A stretch of 11,454 nt of DNA from an uncultured Pseudomonadota bacterium. Its GTDB lineage: Bacteria > Pseudomonadota > Gammaproteobacteria > Burkholderiales > SG8-39. Shown here one piece after another: positions 1 through 7,005 of the stretch (its first letter is position 1; each line of letters begins with the position of its first letter). The translations under genes and the position numbers were made by a program. Location: positions 1 through 11,454 of the forward strand of contig CAIPGJ010000640.1 in the NCBI GenBank assembly GCA_903864555.1, in the 5' to 3' direction. Below the pieces are notes generated by a model. It saw nothing but the letters and a program-made list of their open reading frames with translations. It had not been told where the DNA came from and made no database searches.

Positions 1-177
1 ACCGTCAGCATGTCCGAGGTGGACAAGCGCATTGCCAAGCGCGGGCTCACCCATCTGCAGTACTACAACGGCGGCACCCACCACGCGGTGTTCGGCCTGC
101 CGAACTTCGTGCGGGACCTGACGGTTGGCAAACACCCGGCACCCACCCTGGTCACGTCGCGGCGGGCAGTTTCCTGA
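1..177 (+). CDS. Spermidine synthase-like protein, C-terminal end (partial)
   Basis: The open frame enters from the left edge and stops at TGA 175-177, giving 58 residues. The segment LTHLQYYNGGTHHAVFGLPN followed by FVRDL matches the end of polyamine aminopropyltransferases (SpeE family), where an 'LxYYNxxxHxAxFALPxYVRxL' pattern closes the Rossmann methyltransferase-like domain. Full-length enzymes transfer an aminopropyl group from decarboxylated S-adenosylmethionine to putrescine. About 20 residues follow the usual family end, with no recognisable motif. The catalytic part lies outside the window, so I cannot tell a true spermidine synthase from a related spermine/spermidine synthase-like methyltransferase. 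It converges on the hydrolase gene that follows, 42 bases away. Confidence 0.72.
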   Translation, partial: TVSMSEVDKRIAKRGLTHLQYYNGGTHHAVFGLPNFVRDLTVGKHPAPTLVTSRRAVS

Positions 178-179
178 AA

Positions 180-213
180 GTGAGCATCCGCTACTGATGC
201 AGGATGGGCTCAC
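180..213. terminator. Imperfect hairpin between convergent genes
   Basis: GTGAGC at 180-185 pairs with GCTCAC at 208-213. ATCC at 186-189 then pairs with GGAT at 202-205, leaving a GG bulge on one side. The hairpin sits between two convergent stop codons (177 and 220). There is no T-run on either side, so it is not a canonical intrinsic terminator. An alternative inner stem, GCATC/GATGC, competes with the ATCC pairing. A role as a bidirectional 3'-end structure is inferred from position. Confidence 0.35.
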
Positions 214-219
214 CTGGCA

Positions 220-1068
220 TCAGGGTTTGCTGGCCATGACGCGCTGACGCTGCTCGCCCAGGCCCTGTATGCCCAGCATCATCACGTCACCGGGCTTCAG
301 GAATACCGGCACGGGTTTGCGCCCCAGCCCGACACCCGCCGGAGTGCCGGTTGAAATGATGTCTCCCGGCAGCAGGGTCATGTACTGGCTGACGTGGGAA
401 ACCAGTTGGGCGGCGGTAAATATCATGTTGCGTGTATTGCCGTCCTGCATGAGTTCCCCGTTGACCTCAAGCCAGATGTCGAGGTTTTGCGGGTTGGGAA
501 TCTCGTCGGTGGTCACCAGCCACGGCCCGATCGGTCCAGCCGTGTCAAAACCCTTACCCTTGTCCCACTGCGGTGTGGCACGCTGGAAACTGCGCTCCGA
601 CACATCATTGACGATGGTATAGCCGGCGACATGGTCCAGAGCCTGGGCCTCAGTCACGTAACTTGCCTTGGTGCCAATGACCACTCCCAGTTCCGCCTCC
701 CAGTCGAGCATGCTTGAACCGCGCGGCTGGATCACATCGTCATCCGGACCATTGATGCTGGTGGTCGCCTTCAGGAACAGGATGGGCTGGGTTGGCAGCG
801 GAGATCCTGTCTCCAGGGCGTGGTCCCGGTAGTTGAGACCAATGCCGATGATCTTGGAAATGCCGGTGTAGGGAACACCGAAGCGCGGCGTGCCCTTCAC
901 CATGGGCAGCGACTCAGGACGGATCTTGCGCAGCTTTGCCAGCCCGCGGGGCGACAGTGTGTCCTGGTCTATGTATTCAATGATGCCGGACAAGTCTCGC
1001 AATTGCCCCTGCGCATCGATCATGCCGGACTGCTCGTAACCACTCCGCCCCCAACGACACAGCTTCAT
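220..1068 (-). CDS. Fumarylacetoacetate hydrolase (FAH) family protein
   Basis: The 282-residue product is a soluble cytoplasmic enzyme of the FAH superfamily, which includes 2-keto-4-pentenoate hydratase, homoprotocatechuate isomerase/decarboxylase, ureidoglycolate lyase-like and acylpyruvase proteins. A short N-terminal domain (about 1-65) precedes the catalytic fold. GIGLNYRDHALETG (75-88), the divalent-metal carboxylates in LDWEAELG (E124, E126) and VNDVSER (D155), WDKGKGFDTAGPIGPW (168-183) and a TGTPAGVG loop near the C-terminus are all present, so it should be active. I chose the ATG at 1068 because homologues typically begin MKLxRxG and a GGGGGT ribosome binding site lies just upstream; an in-frame ATG at 1137 would add 23 unlikely residues. 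The exact substrate cannot be read from the sequence. There is no adjacent aromatic-degradation gene to narrow it, and the upstream SET gene is separated by a terminator. Confidence 0.9.
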   Translation of the reverse strand: MKLCRWGRSGYEQSGMIDAQGQLRDLSGIIEYIDQDTLSPRGLAKLRKIRPESLPMVKGTPRFGVPYTGISKIIGIGLNYRDHALETGSPLPTQPILFLKATTSINGPDDDVIQPRGSSMLDWEAELGVVIGTKASYVTEAQALDHVAGYTIVNDVSERSFQRATPQWDKGKGFDTAGPIGPWLVTTDEIPNPQNLDIWLEVNGELMQDGNTRNMIFTAAQLVSHVSQYMTLLPGDIISTGTPAGVGLGRKPVPVFLKPGDVMMLGIQGLGEQRQRVMASKP

Positions 1069-1213
1069 GCTACCCCCAGAGTCGCATGGCCGGTACTGGC
1101 TGATCATGATGTCCGTGCCCTGACCCCGGGCGAACACTGGCTGCTCTTGTTATCGGCCTATCACGCGGTGAGGGCTGCTGGCAACACCACAGCCACTGTC
1201 CGCTCGTAACCAA

Positions 1214-1241
1214 ATTATACCGCTGCAGCGCCGAATGAAAC
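1214..1241 (-). promoter_or_regulatory. Candidate sigma-70 promoter for the FAH-family gene
   Basis: On the minus strand a perfect TATAAT (plus-strand 1214-1219) lies in otherwise GC-rich DNA. A weak -35 candidate, GTTTCA (1236-1241), sits 16 bases upstream. It lies directly after the terminator of the SET gene. It would start transcripts near 1207 and leave a 5' leader of about 139 bases before the ATG at 1068. The -10 box is convincing; the -35 box is poor. Confidence 0.5.
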
Positions 1242-1242
1242 C

Positions 1243-1269
1243 AAAAAATCCGCGCAAGCGCAGGATTTT
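1243..1269 (-). terminator. Rho-independent terminator of the SET-domain gene
   Basis: Read on the minus strand, a stem of AAAATCC (7 bp) plus three GC pairs encloses a 4-base loop, with one bulged A (plus-strand position 1262). The hairpin ends in a run of six T on the minus strand (A-run at 1243-1248 on plus). It begins 6 bases after the SET stop codon, the usual geometry for an intrinsic terminator. The A/T arms are nearly symmetric, so it could also act weakly on the other strand. Confidence 0.8.
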
Positions 1270-1274
1270 ATTGC

Positions 1275-1829
1275 CTATTTTGGAGCCCGGTTCCGCTTGG
1301 TCTTCTTCTTGGTCGGGACCAGCACGGTGCCCCGACAGCGTTTGGCACCGCACCAGCAAGGCCAGCAGGTCTTGAGTTTGGCGGTCAGCGGCTCTCCTGC
1401 CTCGATGGCGTAGTCGTAACTGAGCTCCTCACCGGGGCGGATGTCCCGAATGGCCCGGATATAGATGCGCCTGTCCTCTTCGAACGTGTCGCAGTTGGGC
1501 AGGCAGGCGTGATTGATCCACCGCGCCGCATTGCCCTGGGAACCTCCATCGATGTTGTAGTCATACTCAACGCCGAAAATGAAGGTGTGATTGGGTTTCT
1601 CCAGGCTTTCCGGGTAACGACGCTCGATCTCGTCTTCCTTGATGATCTCGCCCTTGTATTCAATGACCGTCTCGTTTTCCTTGATGAGGCGGCGGGCGAA
1701 CACGCCCCGGCCGTGGATCCCGGATTGGCGCACGACATATTTCGGTCCGGTACCAGCCGTCTTGCGTTTACTGGCAGGTTTGGTTGCCGGCTTGCCGGCG
1801 GACTTGCTTGCGGATTTTCTGGTGGACAT
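1275..1829 (-). CDS. SET-domain protein-lysine methyltransferase with basic tails
   Basis: The 184-residue product carries a complete small SET fold, predicted to transfer methyl groups from S-adenosylmethionine to protein lysines. GIHGRGVFARRLI (38-50) is the N-terminal SET motif. NHACLPNC (106-113) and EELSYDY (134-140) form the pseudoknot, cofactor site and catalytic tyrosine. CWCGAKRC (158-165) is a post-SET CxCxxxxC which, with C109, can bind zinc as in eukaryotic enzymes. Residues 2-27 form a Ser/Lys/Ala/Pro-rich basic tail resembling histone H1-like bacterial repeats, and the C-terminus is another Lys/Arg tail (about 173-184). No signal peptide is seen. I chose the ATG at 1829 because domain and tail are then complete and an upstream extension would run into the divergent gene. 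No clear Shine-Dalgarno sequence is visible; a T-run lies upstream instead. Similar genes occur in Burkholderiales and chlamydiae. The substrate is unknown; DNA-binding basic proteins are an inference. Confidence 0.9.
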   Translation of the reverse strand: MSTRKSASKSAGKPATKPASKRKTAGTGPKYVVRQSGIHGRGVFARRLIKENETVIEYKGEIIKEDEIERRYPESLEKPNHTFIFGVEYDYNIDGGSQGNAARWINHACLPNCDTFEEDRRIYIRAIRDIRPGEELSYDYAIEAGEPLTAKLKTCWPCWCGAKRCRGTVLVPTKKKTKRNRAPK

Positions 1830-1920
1830 GGCTGGCCAAAAAACGGGGATTGTCAGTGGACTGGGCCCGGCGCGCAAGCAGACTCTTCCATCCGACCGCA
1901 AACAGGGATAAAGTTTCGGT

Positions 1921-2304
1921 ATGAAACCATCCCTCCGACCTCTGGCGGTTCCCGCACTTCTGGTGCTGGCAGCCTTCATGGCCGATGGCGTGCTGGCCAG
2001 CACCAAGGGTACTCCCAAGAAGAAGACGGCCTATGGCGCCATTGCCTGGCACAAGGAAAGCAACAGTGTCGGCTACAGCTATGACTACACGACCTCCCGA
2101 CAGGCCGGCGCGGAAGCACTCCGGCAGTGCGGACATGCCCGATGCGAAGTCATCCTGTCGTTGCAGAATGAATGCGGAGCACTCTATGGCGGATCAAAAG
2201 AATATGCCGCACGCCGCGGACATACGGAAGACGAGGCCCGCACCAAGGCGATGAATGCCTGCGGCCCGGAATGCAGGCCCCTGGCCTGGGCCTGCACCCG
2301 CTGA
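1921..2304 (+). CDS. Secreted DUF4189-type small cysteine-rich protein
   Basis: The 127-residue product begins with a signal peptide: a basic start, then a hydrophobic stretch (about 9-21) and a likely cleavage site after VLA (residue 26). The mature part opens with a basic run (TPKKKTAYGAIAWH) and then follows the DUF4189 pattern of AxGAIAxs...GxsyxyxsrxxAexxAlxxC. It has six cysteines at 70, 75, 85, 114, 118 and 125, enough for three disulfides in the periplasm. Members of this domain family are small exported proteins without an established biochemical function, and I do not assign one. The start is the only ATG that gives an intact signal peptide; a weak AGGGA lies about 11 bases upstream. 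It is divergent from the SET-domain gene, sharing a 91-base intergenic region. It converges on typA. Confidence 0.8.
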   Translation: MKPSLRPLAVPALLVLAAFMADGVLASTKGTPKKKTAYGAIAWHKESNSVGYSYDYTTSRQAGAEALRQCGHARCEVILSLQNECGALYGGSKEYAARRGHTEDEARTKAMNACGPECRPLAWACTR

Positions 2305-2307
2305 GCC

Positions 2308-2329
2308 CGGCGGAACGCGTATTCCGCCG
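2308..2329. terminator. Perfect GC-rich hairpin between convergent genes
   Basis: CGGCGGAA (2308-2315) and TTCCGCCG (2322-2329) form an 8-bp perfect stem around a 6-base loop, CGCGTA. It begins 4 bases after the DUF4189 stop and ends 9 bases before the typA stop on the other strand. No T-run follows on either strand, so it may act as a bidirectional barrier or mRNA 3'-end stabiliser rather than as a classical intrinsic terminator. Confidence 0.55.
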
Positions 2330-2337
2330 CAGACCGA

Positions 2338-4179
2338 TCAGCCTGTTACGGCTTCCCCGGTGGCACTGCGGGATGCGCGCTTGCGCTCGTGCTCCAGCAA
2401 ATGACGCTTGCGAACGCGGATGCTCTTCGGGGTGATTTCCACCAGTTCGTCATCGGAGATGAACTCCACCGCCTTTTCGATCGTCAACTCGATCGGCGGC
2501 ACCAGGCGCACCGCTTCATCGGTGCCGGAGGCACGCACATTGGTCAGCTGCTTGCCCTTGACCGGGTTGACCACCAGGTCGTTGTCGCGGGAGTGAATGC
2601 CGATCACCATGCCCTCGTACACCGGGGCACCGGGGGCAACGAACATGCGGCCGCGCTCCTGTAACTTCCACAGGGCATAGGCCACAGCGGCTCCATTCTC
2701 GGCCGAAATCAGCACCCCATTGTGGCGTGCCGCCATGTCCGGCTTCATCGGGGCATAGTCGTCAAACACGTGGCTCTGCAGACCGTTGCCGCGGGTCAGG
2801 TTCAGAAACTCGTTCTGGAAACCGATCAGGCCGCGGGCCGGAATGCGGTAATCGAGCCGGACCCGGCCGCGCGCATCGGACTGCATGTCCACCAGATCGC
2901 CACGACGCTGGCCGAGCGCTTCCATGACGGCACCCTGATTTGCCTCTTCGACATCCACAGTCAGAATCTCGAACGGCTCGCATTTCACACCGTCGATCAT
3001 CTTCAGCATCACGCGAGGCCGGGAGACAGCCAGCTCATAGCCTTCACGACGCATGTTTTCGATCAGGATCGTCAGGTGCAATTCGCCACGTCCGGACACC
3101 ATGAACACGTCGGTGTCCACGGTATCTTCCACACGCAGCGCAACATTGGATTGCAGTTCGCGGTTCAGCCGCTCACGGATCTGCCGGCTGGTCACGAACT
3201 TGCCTTCCTTGCCGGCCAGCGGGGAGCTGTTCACCTGAAAATTCATGGTGAGGGTGGGCTCATCCACTTTCAGCAGGGGCAGGGCCTCGGGCTGCGACGG
3301 ATCCGCGATGGTCTGGCCGATGCCGATGTCTTCGATGCCATTGATCAACACGATGTCGCCGGCCTGGCCTTCTTCGATCTGCACTCGCTCCAGTCCGCGA
3401 AAGCCGAGAACCTCGTTGATCTTGGCCTTGCGCTGTGAGTCGTTGCCGGTCATGACCAGCACCTCCTGGCCCGGGCGCACCTTGCCGCGCGCAACACGAC
3501 CAATGCCGATACGGCCGACGTAGCTCGAGTAATCAATATTGCTGATCTGCAGTTGCAGCGGGCCTTCCGGATCGCCCGGGGGCGGCGGCACGCGAGCGAT
3601 GATGGTTTCGAACAACGGCCGCATGTCGACGCTTTCCGCGCCAAGCTCGATGGAAGCGTAGCCGTTAAGCGCCGAGGCATAGACCACGGCGAAGTCCAGT
3701 TGCTCTTCGGTGGCGCCCAGCTTGTCGAACAGATCGAACGTGGCATTGACCACCCAGTCCGGACGTGCGCCCGGACGGTCGACCTTGTTCACCACCACGA
3801 TGGGCTTCAATCCCTGCGCGAGCGCCTTGCGTGTGACGAAACGCGTCTGCGGCATCGGGCCTTCCACCGCGTCCACCAGCAGCAGCACGCCATCCACCAT
3901 GGACAGCACGCGCTCGACCTCCCCGCCGAAGTCGGCATGGCCGGGGGTGTCGACAATGTTGATGTGCACGCCGTTATAGTCAACCGCCGTGTTCTTGGCG
4001 AGGATGGTGATGCCCCGCTCGCGCTCGATGTCATTGGAGTCCATGACCCGCTCGGCAATGTGCTGGTGCGCGGCAAAGGTGCCTGCCTGATGCAACAGCT
4101 TGTCGACCAGCGTGGTCTTGCCATGGTCAACGTGGGCAATGATGGCGATGTTGCGGATGGGACGTTCGGAACGGGACAC
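2338..4179 (-). CDS. typA: Ribosome-associated translational GTPase TypA/BipA
   Basis: The 613-residue product is a translation-factor GTPase related to EF-G and LepA. It binds the 70S ribosome and helps 50S assembly, especially in cold or stress. G-domain motifs are complete: G1 AHVDHGKTT (15-23), G2 RERGIT (53-58), G3 [10 protein letters not shown] (77-86), G4 NKVD (131-134), and SALNG as a likely G5. Domain II, the EF-G-like domains III and V ([20 protein letters not shown] is present) and the BipA-specific C-terminal region ending in basic residues follow. The length fits the family (about 600-610). The frame stays open upstream for another 133 codons with no family similarity. I place the start at GTG 4179 because homologues begin just before '[13 protein letters not shown]' and an AAGG lies 8 bases upstream. 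It is divergent from rsmE and appears monocistronic. Confidence 0.95.
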   Translation of the reverse strand: MSRSERPIRNIAIIAHVDHGKTTLVDKLLHQAGTFAAHQHIAERVMDSNDIERERGITILAKNTAVDYNGVHINIVDTPGHADFGGEVERVLSMVDGVLLLVDAVEGPMPQTRFVTRKALAQGLKPIVVVNKVDRPGARPDWVVNATFDLFDKLGATEEQLDFAVVYASALNGYASIELGAESVDMRPLFETIIARVPPPPGDPEGPLQLQISNIDYSSYVGRIGIGRVARGKVRPGQEVLVMTGNDSQRKAKINEVLGFRGLERVQIEEGQAGDIVLINGIEDIGIGQTIADPSQPEALPLLKVDEPTLTMNFQVNSSPLAGKEGKFVTSRQIRERLNRELQSNVALRVEDTVDTDVFMVSGRGELHLTILIENMRREGYELAVSRPRVMLKMIDGVKCEPFEILTVDVEEANQGAVMEALGQRRGDLVDMQSDARGRVRLDYRIPARGLIGFQNEFLNLTRGNGLQSHVFDDYAPMKPDMAARHNGVLISAENGAAVAYALWKLQERGRMFVAPGAPVYEGMVIGIHSRDNDLVVNPVKGKQLTNVRASGTDEAVRLVPPIELTIEKAVEFISDDELVEITPKSIRVRKRHLLEHERKRASRSATGEAVTG

Positions 4180-4228
4180 TGGGACAACCTTGGAAACGGG
4201 GAGGGGGAGATTCGGAGAAGGGCGGCAT

Positions 4229-4234
4229 ATTATC
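4229..4234 (-). promoter_or_regulatory. Possible -10 element for typA
   Basis: On the minus strand GATAAT (5 of 6 to TATAAT) lies about 50 bases before the typA start, in the only AT-rich stretch of the typA/rsmE divergent region (4180-4299). No good -35 hexamer stands at 16-18 bases. The same bases read TATTAT on plus, so divergent initiation toward rsmE is also possible. This is a weak call. Confidence 0.3.
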
Positions 4235-4299
4235 AGATAGGCGAGCCCAGAAGTTGTCTTAATTAGCCGATTTATCAGGGATATTTCGGAATTCCGGCT

Positions 4300-5082
4300 A
4301 TGGGAAAATGGCGCATGGACGAGCTCGACAAGGACAGTACCGTTTCCGGCGCGCCACGTTTCTGGGTGCCCGGGCCCCTGGAAGCCGGAAGCCGCATCGA
4401 TTTGCCCGAACGTGCCGCGCGGCATATCGGCGTCAGAAGGCTGCGGGAAGGCGATGCGATAGTACTTTTTGACGGAAACGGCGGTGAATTTCCCGCCATT
4501 CTGGGAAAAGTCACGCGTCAGGGGGTCAGCGCGGAAATCGGCGCCGGGCGTGACGTAGAGCGGGAATCCCCGCTGCAACTGACCCTGGCCCAGGGCATTT
4601 CGTCCGGTGATCGCATGGACCTGACGCTGCAGAAAGCCACGGAACTGGGGGTCACGGCCATTGTCCCGCTGGCCTGTGAGCGATCGGTGGTGCGCTTGTC
4701 AGCGGAGCGCGCCGTGCGCCGATTGGAACACTGGCGCCAGATTCTCATCTCCGCTTGTGAACAATGTGGGCGTAACCAGCTGCCGCAACTGGCACCCGTG
4801 ATGGATCTGGACGACTGGCTCGCCTCGCTGGGGCCGTCGCAGGATCAGCGCCTGCTGCTGGACCCGCTGGCCGAGGTCGGCATGGCTGCGGTTCGCCTGC
4901 CGCCGGCATCCGGGGTGCTGCTCCTGGTGGGTCCAGAAGGCGGGCTGGCCGGGCACGAATGCGCTGCCGCCCGTCGATCAGGATTCGAGAGTGCCCGGCT
5001 GGGCCCGCGCGTGTTACGCACCGAAACGGCGCCGCTGGCTGCCATCGCCATTCTGCAGGCCCTACATGGCGACCTTGGTTAA
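4300..5082 (+). CDS. rsmE: 16S rRNA (uracil1498-N3)-methyltransferase RsmE
   Basis: The 260-residue product belongs to the SPOUT (knotted) methyltransferases that methylate N3 of U1498 in the decoding region of 16S rRNA within the 30S subunit. An N-terminal PUA-like domain (APRFWVP... about 18-85) is followed by the SPOUT domain with [20 protein letters not shown], the cofactor-loop LVGPEGG (209-215) and the trefoil-knot segment [11 protein letters not shown] (234-244). These are all diagnostic family motifs, and the length is slightly above the usual 240-250. Two starts are possible: ATG 4300 with GGA 9 bases upstream, or ATG 4315 (MDELDK) with GGGA at a better position. The conserved domain begins after both. 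It is divergent from typA, and argA follows after 136 bases. Confidence 0.93.
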   Translation: MGKWRMDELDKDSTVSGAPRFWVPGPLEAGSRIDLPERAARHIGVRRLREGDAIVLFDGNGGEFPAILGKVTRQGVSAEIGAGRDVERESPLQLTLAQGISSGDRMDLTLQKATELGVTAIVPLACERSVVRLSAERAVRRLEHWRQILISACEQCGRNQLPQLAPVMDLDDWLASLGPSQDQRLLLDPLAEVGMAAVRLPPASGVLLLVGPEGGLAGHECAAARRSGFESARLGPRVLRTETAPLAAIAILQALHGDLG

Positions 5083-5210
5083 AGTGATCAATTTCATGCA
5101 TATACCTTGGTAATCATTACGTATACAGGCAAATTATGATCATGCCATATGACACCATTTCGATCCGGTGCAGACAGAACGCGAAGCATCACCATAGCCG
5201 CTAAAATCGC

Positions 5211-5230
5211 AGGCACTCATGGGCACTCAT
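5211..5230 (+). repeat. 10-base tandem repeat over the argA start
   Basis: AGGCACTCAT at 5211-5220 is followed directly by GGGCACTCAT at 5221-5230; nine of ten bases are identical. The first copy supplies the likely Shine-Dalgarno AGG and the first two bases of the ATG; the second copy codes for residues 2-4. Gain or loss of a unit would shift the reading frame or remove the ribosome binding site. Confidence 0.6.
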
Positions 5231-6544
5231 AACTACATCGATACCCGCTTCGTCACCTGGTTCCGTTCGGTCGCGCCCTACTTCCACGCCTTTCGCGGCA
5301 AGACCTTCGTCATTGCATTCGGCGGCGAAGTGGTTGCCGACGGCAAATTCGGGGTGCTCGCCCATGACATCAACCTGCTGCACGCCGCTGGCATCCGGCT
5401 GGTGCTGGTGCACGGATCAAGGCCCCAGATCGAGTCGCAGCTGAAGCAGCGCCGCGCCAAGTCCCTGTACAAGGACGGGCTGCGCATCACCAATACCGTG
5501 GCGCTGGAGTGCGTGAAAGAGGCGGTTGGGCTGCTGCGCATCGAAATTGATGCCCTGCTCTCCCAGGGCCTGCCGAACTCGCCCATGGCCGGCGCGGCCA
5601 TCAACACGGTGTCAGGCAACTTCATCACCGCGCAGCCCTATGGCGTGCGCGATGGCGTTGATTTCCAGCACACAGGCATGGTGCGCAAGGTGGATGTGGC
5701 AGCGATACGCGGCTGCCTGGATGGCAACAACATTGTCATCGTTTCCAATGTCGGCTACTCGCCCACCGGCGAGATCTTCAACCTGACCATTGAAGACGCC
5801 GCCGTGGCGACTGCCAGGGCGCTGGCTGCCGACAAGCTGGTGTTCCTCACCGACGAGCCCGTGCGTGACGTCAAGGGCAAGCTCCTGACCGAACTGGCAG
5901 CAGACGAAGCCGAAGCGTTGCTGGCCCAGCCCCAGGCCGTGCTGACCGAAGACACACGCCTGTTTCTTGCCCATGCGGTCGAAGCCATCCATGGCGGAGT
6001 GCCACGCGCCCATCTGATTTCCCACAAGGTGGATGGTGCGCTGCTGATCGAACTCTACACGCACGAGGGTTCCGGCAGCATGGTCACCGCCAAGCGACTG
6101 GAAAGATTGCGCCCTGCCCGCATCGACGATGTCGGGGGCATCCTCCAGCTCATCGAGCCTCTCGAATCGGATGGCACGCTGGTCTATCGCGGACGGCAGG
6201 AACTGGAACGCGAGATCCGTCGCTTCTTCGTCATTGAGCACGACAATGTCATCGTAGGCTGCGCCGCGTTGTACCCGTTTCCCAAGGGCAAGACCGCGGA
6301 ACTGGCGGCGCTGGCCGTTCGTCCGGAGTTCCGGCGTGCCGGCTGCGGCGAACGCCTGGTCGATGCGCTGTCGGCGGAGGCAAAGAAGCGCGGCATACGC
6401 AAGCTCGTGGTGCTGACGACACAGACCACCCACTGGTTCATCGAGCGCGGATTCACCCCTGGCAACGTAAGCGCACTTCCGGAGCCCAAGCGCTCACTCT
6501 ACAACTGGCAACGACGCTCGAAAGTGCTGATCAAAACGCTTTAG
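5219..6544 (+). CDS. argA: N-acetylglutamate synthase ArgA
   Basis: The 441-residue product makes N-acetyl-L-glutamate from glutamate and acetyl-CoA, the first step of arginine biosynthesis, and is usually feedback-inhibited by arginine. The N-terminal amino-acid kinase fold (about 25-285) carries [22 protein letters not shown] and [12 protein letters not shown]. The C-terminal GNAT acetyltransferase domain (about 297-435) carries [19 protein letters not shown] with the acetyl-CoA pyrophosphate loop RxxGxG. The final [14 protein letters not shown] is characteristic of ArgA. Length equals the classical two-domain enzyme, so it is not the short or the ArgJ-type form. The ATG at 5219 has AGG 5 bases upstream and lies inside a 10-base tandem repeat. 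Upstream are 136 AT-rich non-coding bases where a promoter is expected, though I see no good -35/-10 pair and no clear ArgR box. Confidence 0.95.
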   Translation: MGTHNYIDTRFVTWFRSVAPYFHAFRGKTFVIAFGGEVVADGKFGVLAHDINLLHAAGIRLVLVHGSRPQIESQLKQRRAKSLYKDGLRITNTVALECVKEAVGLLRIEIDALLSQGLPNSPMAGAAINTVSGNFITAQPYGVRDGVDFQHTGMVRKVDVAAIRGCLDGNNIVIVSNVGYSPTGEIFNLTIEDAAVATARALAADKLVFLTDEPVRDVKGKLLTELAADEAEALLAQPQAVLTEDTRLFLAHAVEAIHGGVPRAHLISHKVDGALLIELYTHEGSGSMVTAKRLERLRPARIDDVGGILQLIEPLESDGTLVYRGRQELEREIRRFFVIEHDNVIVGCAALYPFPKGKTAELAALAVRPEFRRAGCGERLVDALSAEAKKRGIRKLVVLTTQTTHWFIERGFTPGNVSALPEPKRSLYNWQRRSKVLIKTL

Positions 6545-6552
6545 AGGTCACA

Positions 6553-6584
6553 GGGAAGTTTCCCCGGGTTTTTCAGAGTTTTTT
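6553..6584 (+). terminator. Weak terminator-like signal after argA
   Basis: Nine bases after the argA stop, GGGA (6553-6556) can pair with TCCC (6561-6564). This short stem is followed by T-runs at 6569-6573 and 6579-6584. The stem is only 4 bp and the T-run is offset, so efficiency is doubtful and read-through into yggX is possible. Confidence 0.3.
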
Positions 6585-6677
6585 AGGCAGGACCCTCATA
6601 CTCCAGCCGGGCCACATCCGCATGCGATGCGACGGCCCCGGCCGAACACACACAATGGATCAGAAACGGAGACCTTC

Positions 6678-6950
6678 ATGGCACGCATGGTGAATTGCAT
6701 CAAACTCGGACGCGAAGCGGAAGGAATGGACTTCGCCCCCTACCCCGGAGACCTGGGCAAGCGCATCTTCGAAAATGTCTCGAAAGAGGCCTGGCAACAG
6801 TGGCTGAAGCATCAGACCATGCTGATCAATGAAAATCGCCTCAGCCTGGCTGACCCGCGCGCCCGTAAATATCTCGCCGAGCAGATGGAGCGCCATTTCT
6901 TCGGCGGCGGGGCCGATATGGCCGCAGGCTACGTCCCCCCGTCAGACTAA
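6678..6950 (+). CDS. yggX: Fe(2+)-trafficking / oxidative damage protection protein YggX
   Basis: The 90-residue cytoplasmic protein matches the YggX family throughout: [40 protein letters not shown] and [20 protein letters not shown] are its successive conserved blocks, including Cys7. Family members protect iron-sulfur clusters from superoxide and have been proposed to move or chelate labile ferrous iron. Length is normal (about 90). The ATG at 6678 is preceded by GGAG at good spacing; an in-frame upstream ATG at 6627 adds 17 residues absent from the family. It follows argA by 133 bases in the same direction, a neighbourhood common in Burkholderiales. Whether it has its own promoter is not clear from the sequence. 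Confidence 0.93.
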   Translation: MARMVNCIKLGREAEGMDFAPYPGDLGKRIFENVSKEAWQQWLKHQTMLINENRLSLADPRARKYLAEQMERHFFGGGADMAAGYVPPSD

Positions 6951-6971
6951 GGATAAGGGGCTGTTGACATT

Positions 6972-6987
6972 CAGTACGCGAGTGCTG
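6972..6987 (+). other. Small GNRA-loop hairpin after yggX
   Basis: CAGTAC and GTGCTG pair (one G-U in RNA) around GCGA, a GNRA tetraloop, 21 bases after the yggX stop. No T-run follows. It lies in the 55-base gap between convergent yggX and the binding-protein gene and may be an mRNA 3'-end structure. Confidence 0.25.
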
Positions 6988-7005
6988 CCACGCCCCGGCT
7001 GTAAA

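Noticed and set aside
1830..2018. 63-codon N-terminal extension of the SET protein
   Set aside because: It would run antisense into the signal-peptide region of the divergent DUF4189 gene; the ATG at 1829 already gives the full domain.
2722..4266. Two plus-strand open frames (2722-3438 and 3553-4266) inside typA
   Set aside because: Both are antisense to conserved GTPase domains and show no motif or ribosome binding site of their own.
4180..4578. 133-codon in-frame N-terminal extension of typA
   Set aside because: It overlaps rsmE on the other strand and lacks similarity to the family; a GTG with AAGG upstream at 4179 gives the normal TypA start.
5083..5218. ArgR box or clear sigma-70 promoter before argA
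   Set aside because: The region is AT-rich with short palindromes such as ATGATCAT and GTATAC, but no pair of 18-base ARG boxes or well-spaced -35/-10 hexamers could be matched.
5612..6433. 273-codon minus-strand open frame antisense to argA
   Set aside because: It lies fully inside argA, whose two domains are intact, and its translation shows no recognisable domain.
6598..6663. GC-rich inverted repeat near 6630-6650 upstream of yggX as a terminator or operator
   Set aside because: The CGGCC/GGCCG arms are separated by only two bases and no T-run follows; this is too weak in GC-rich DNA.
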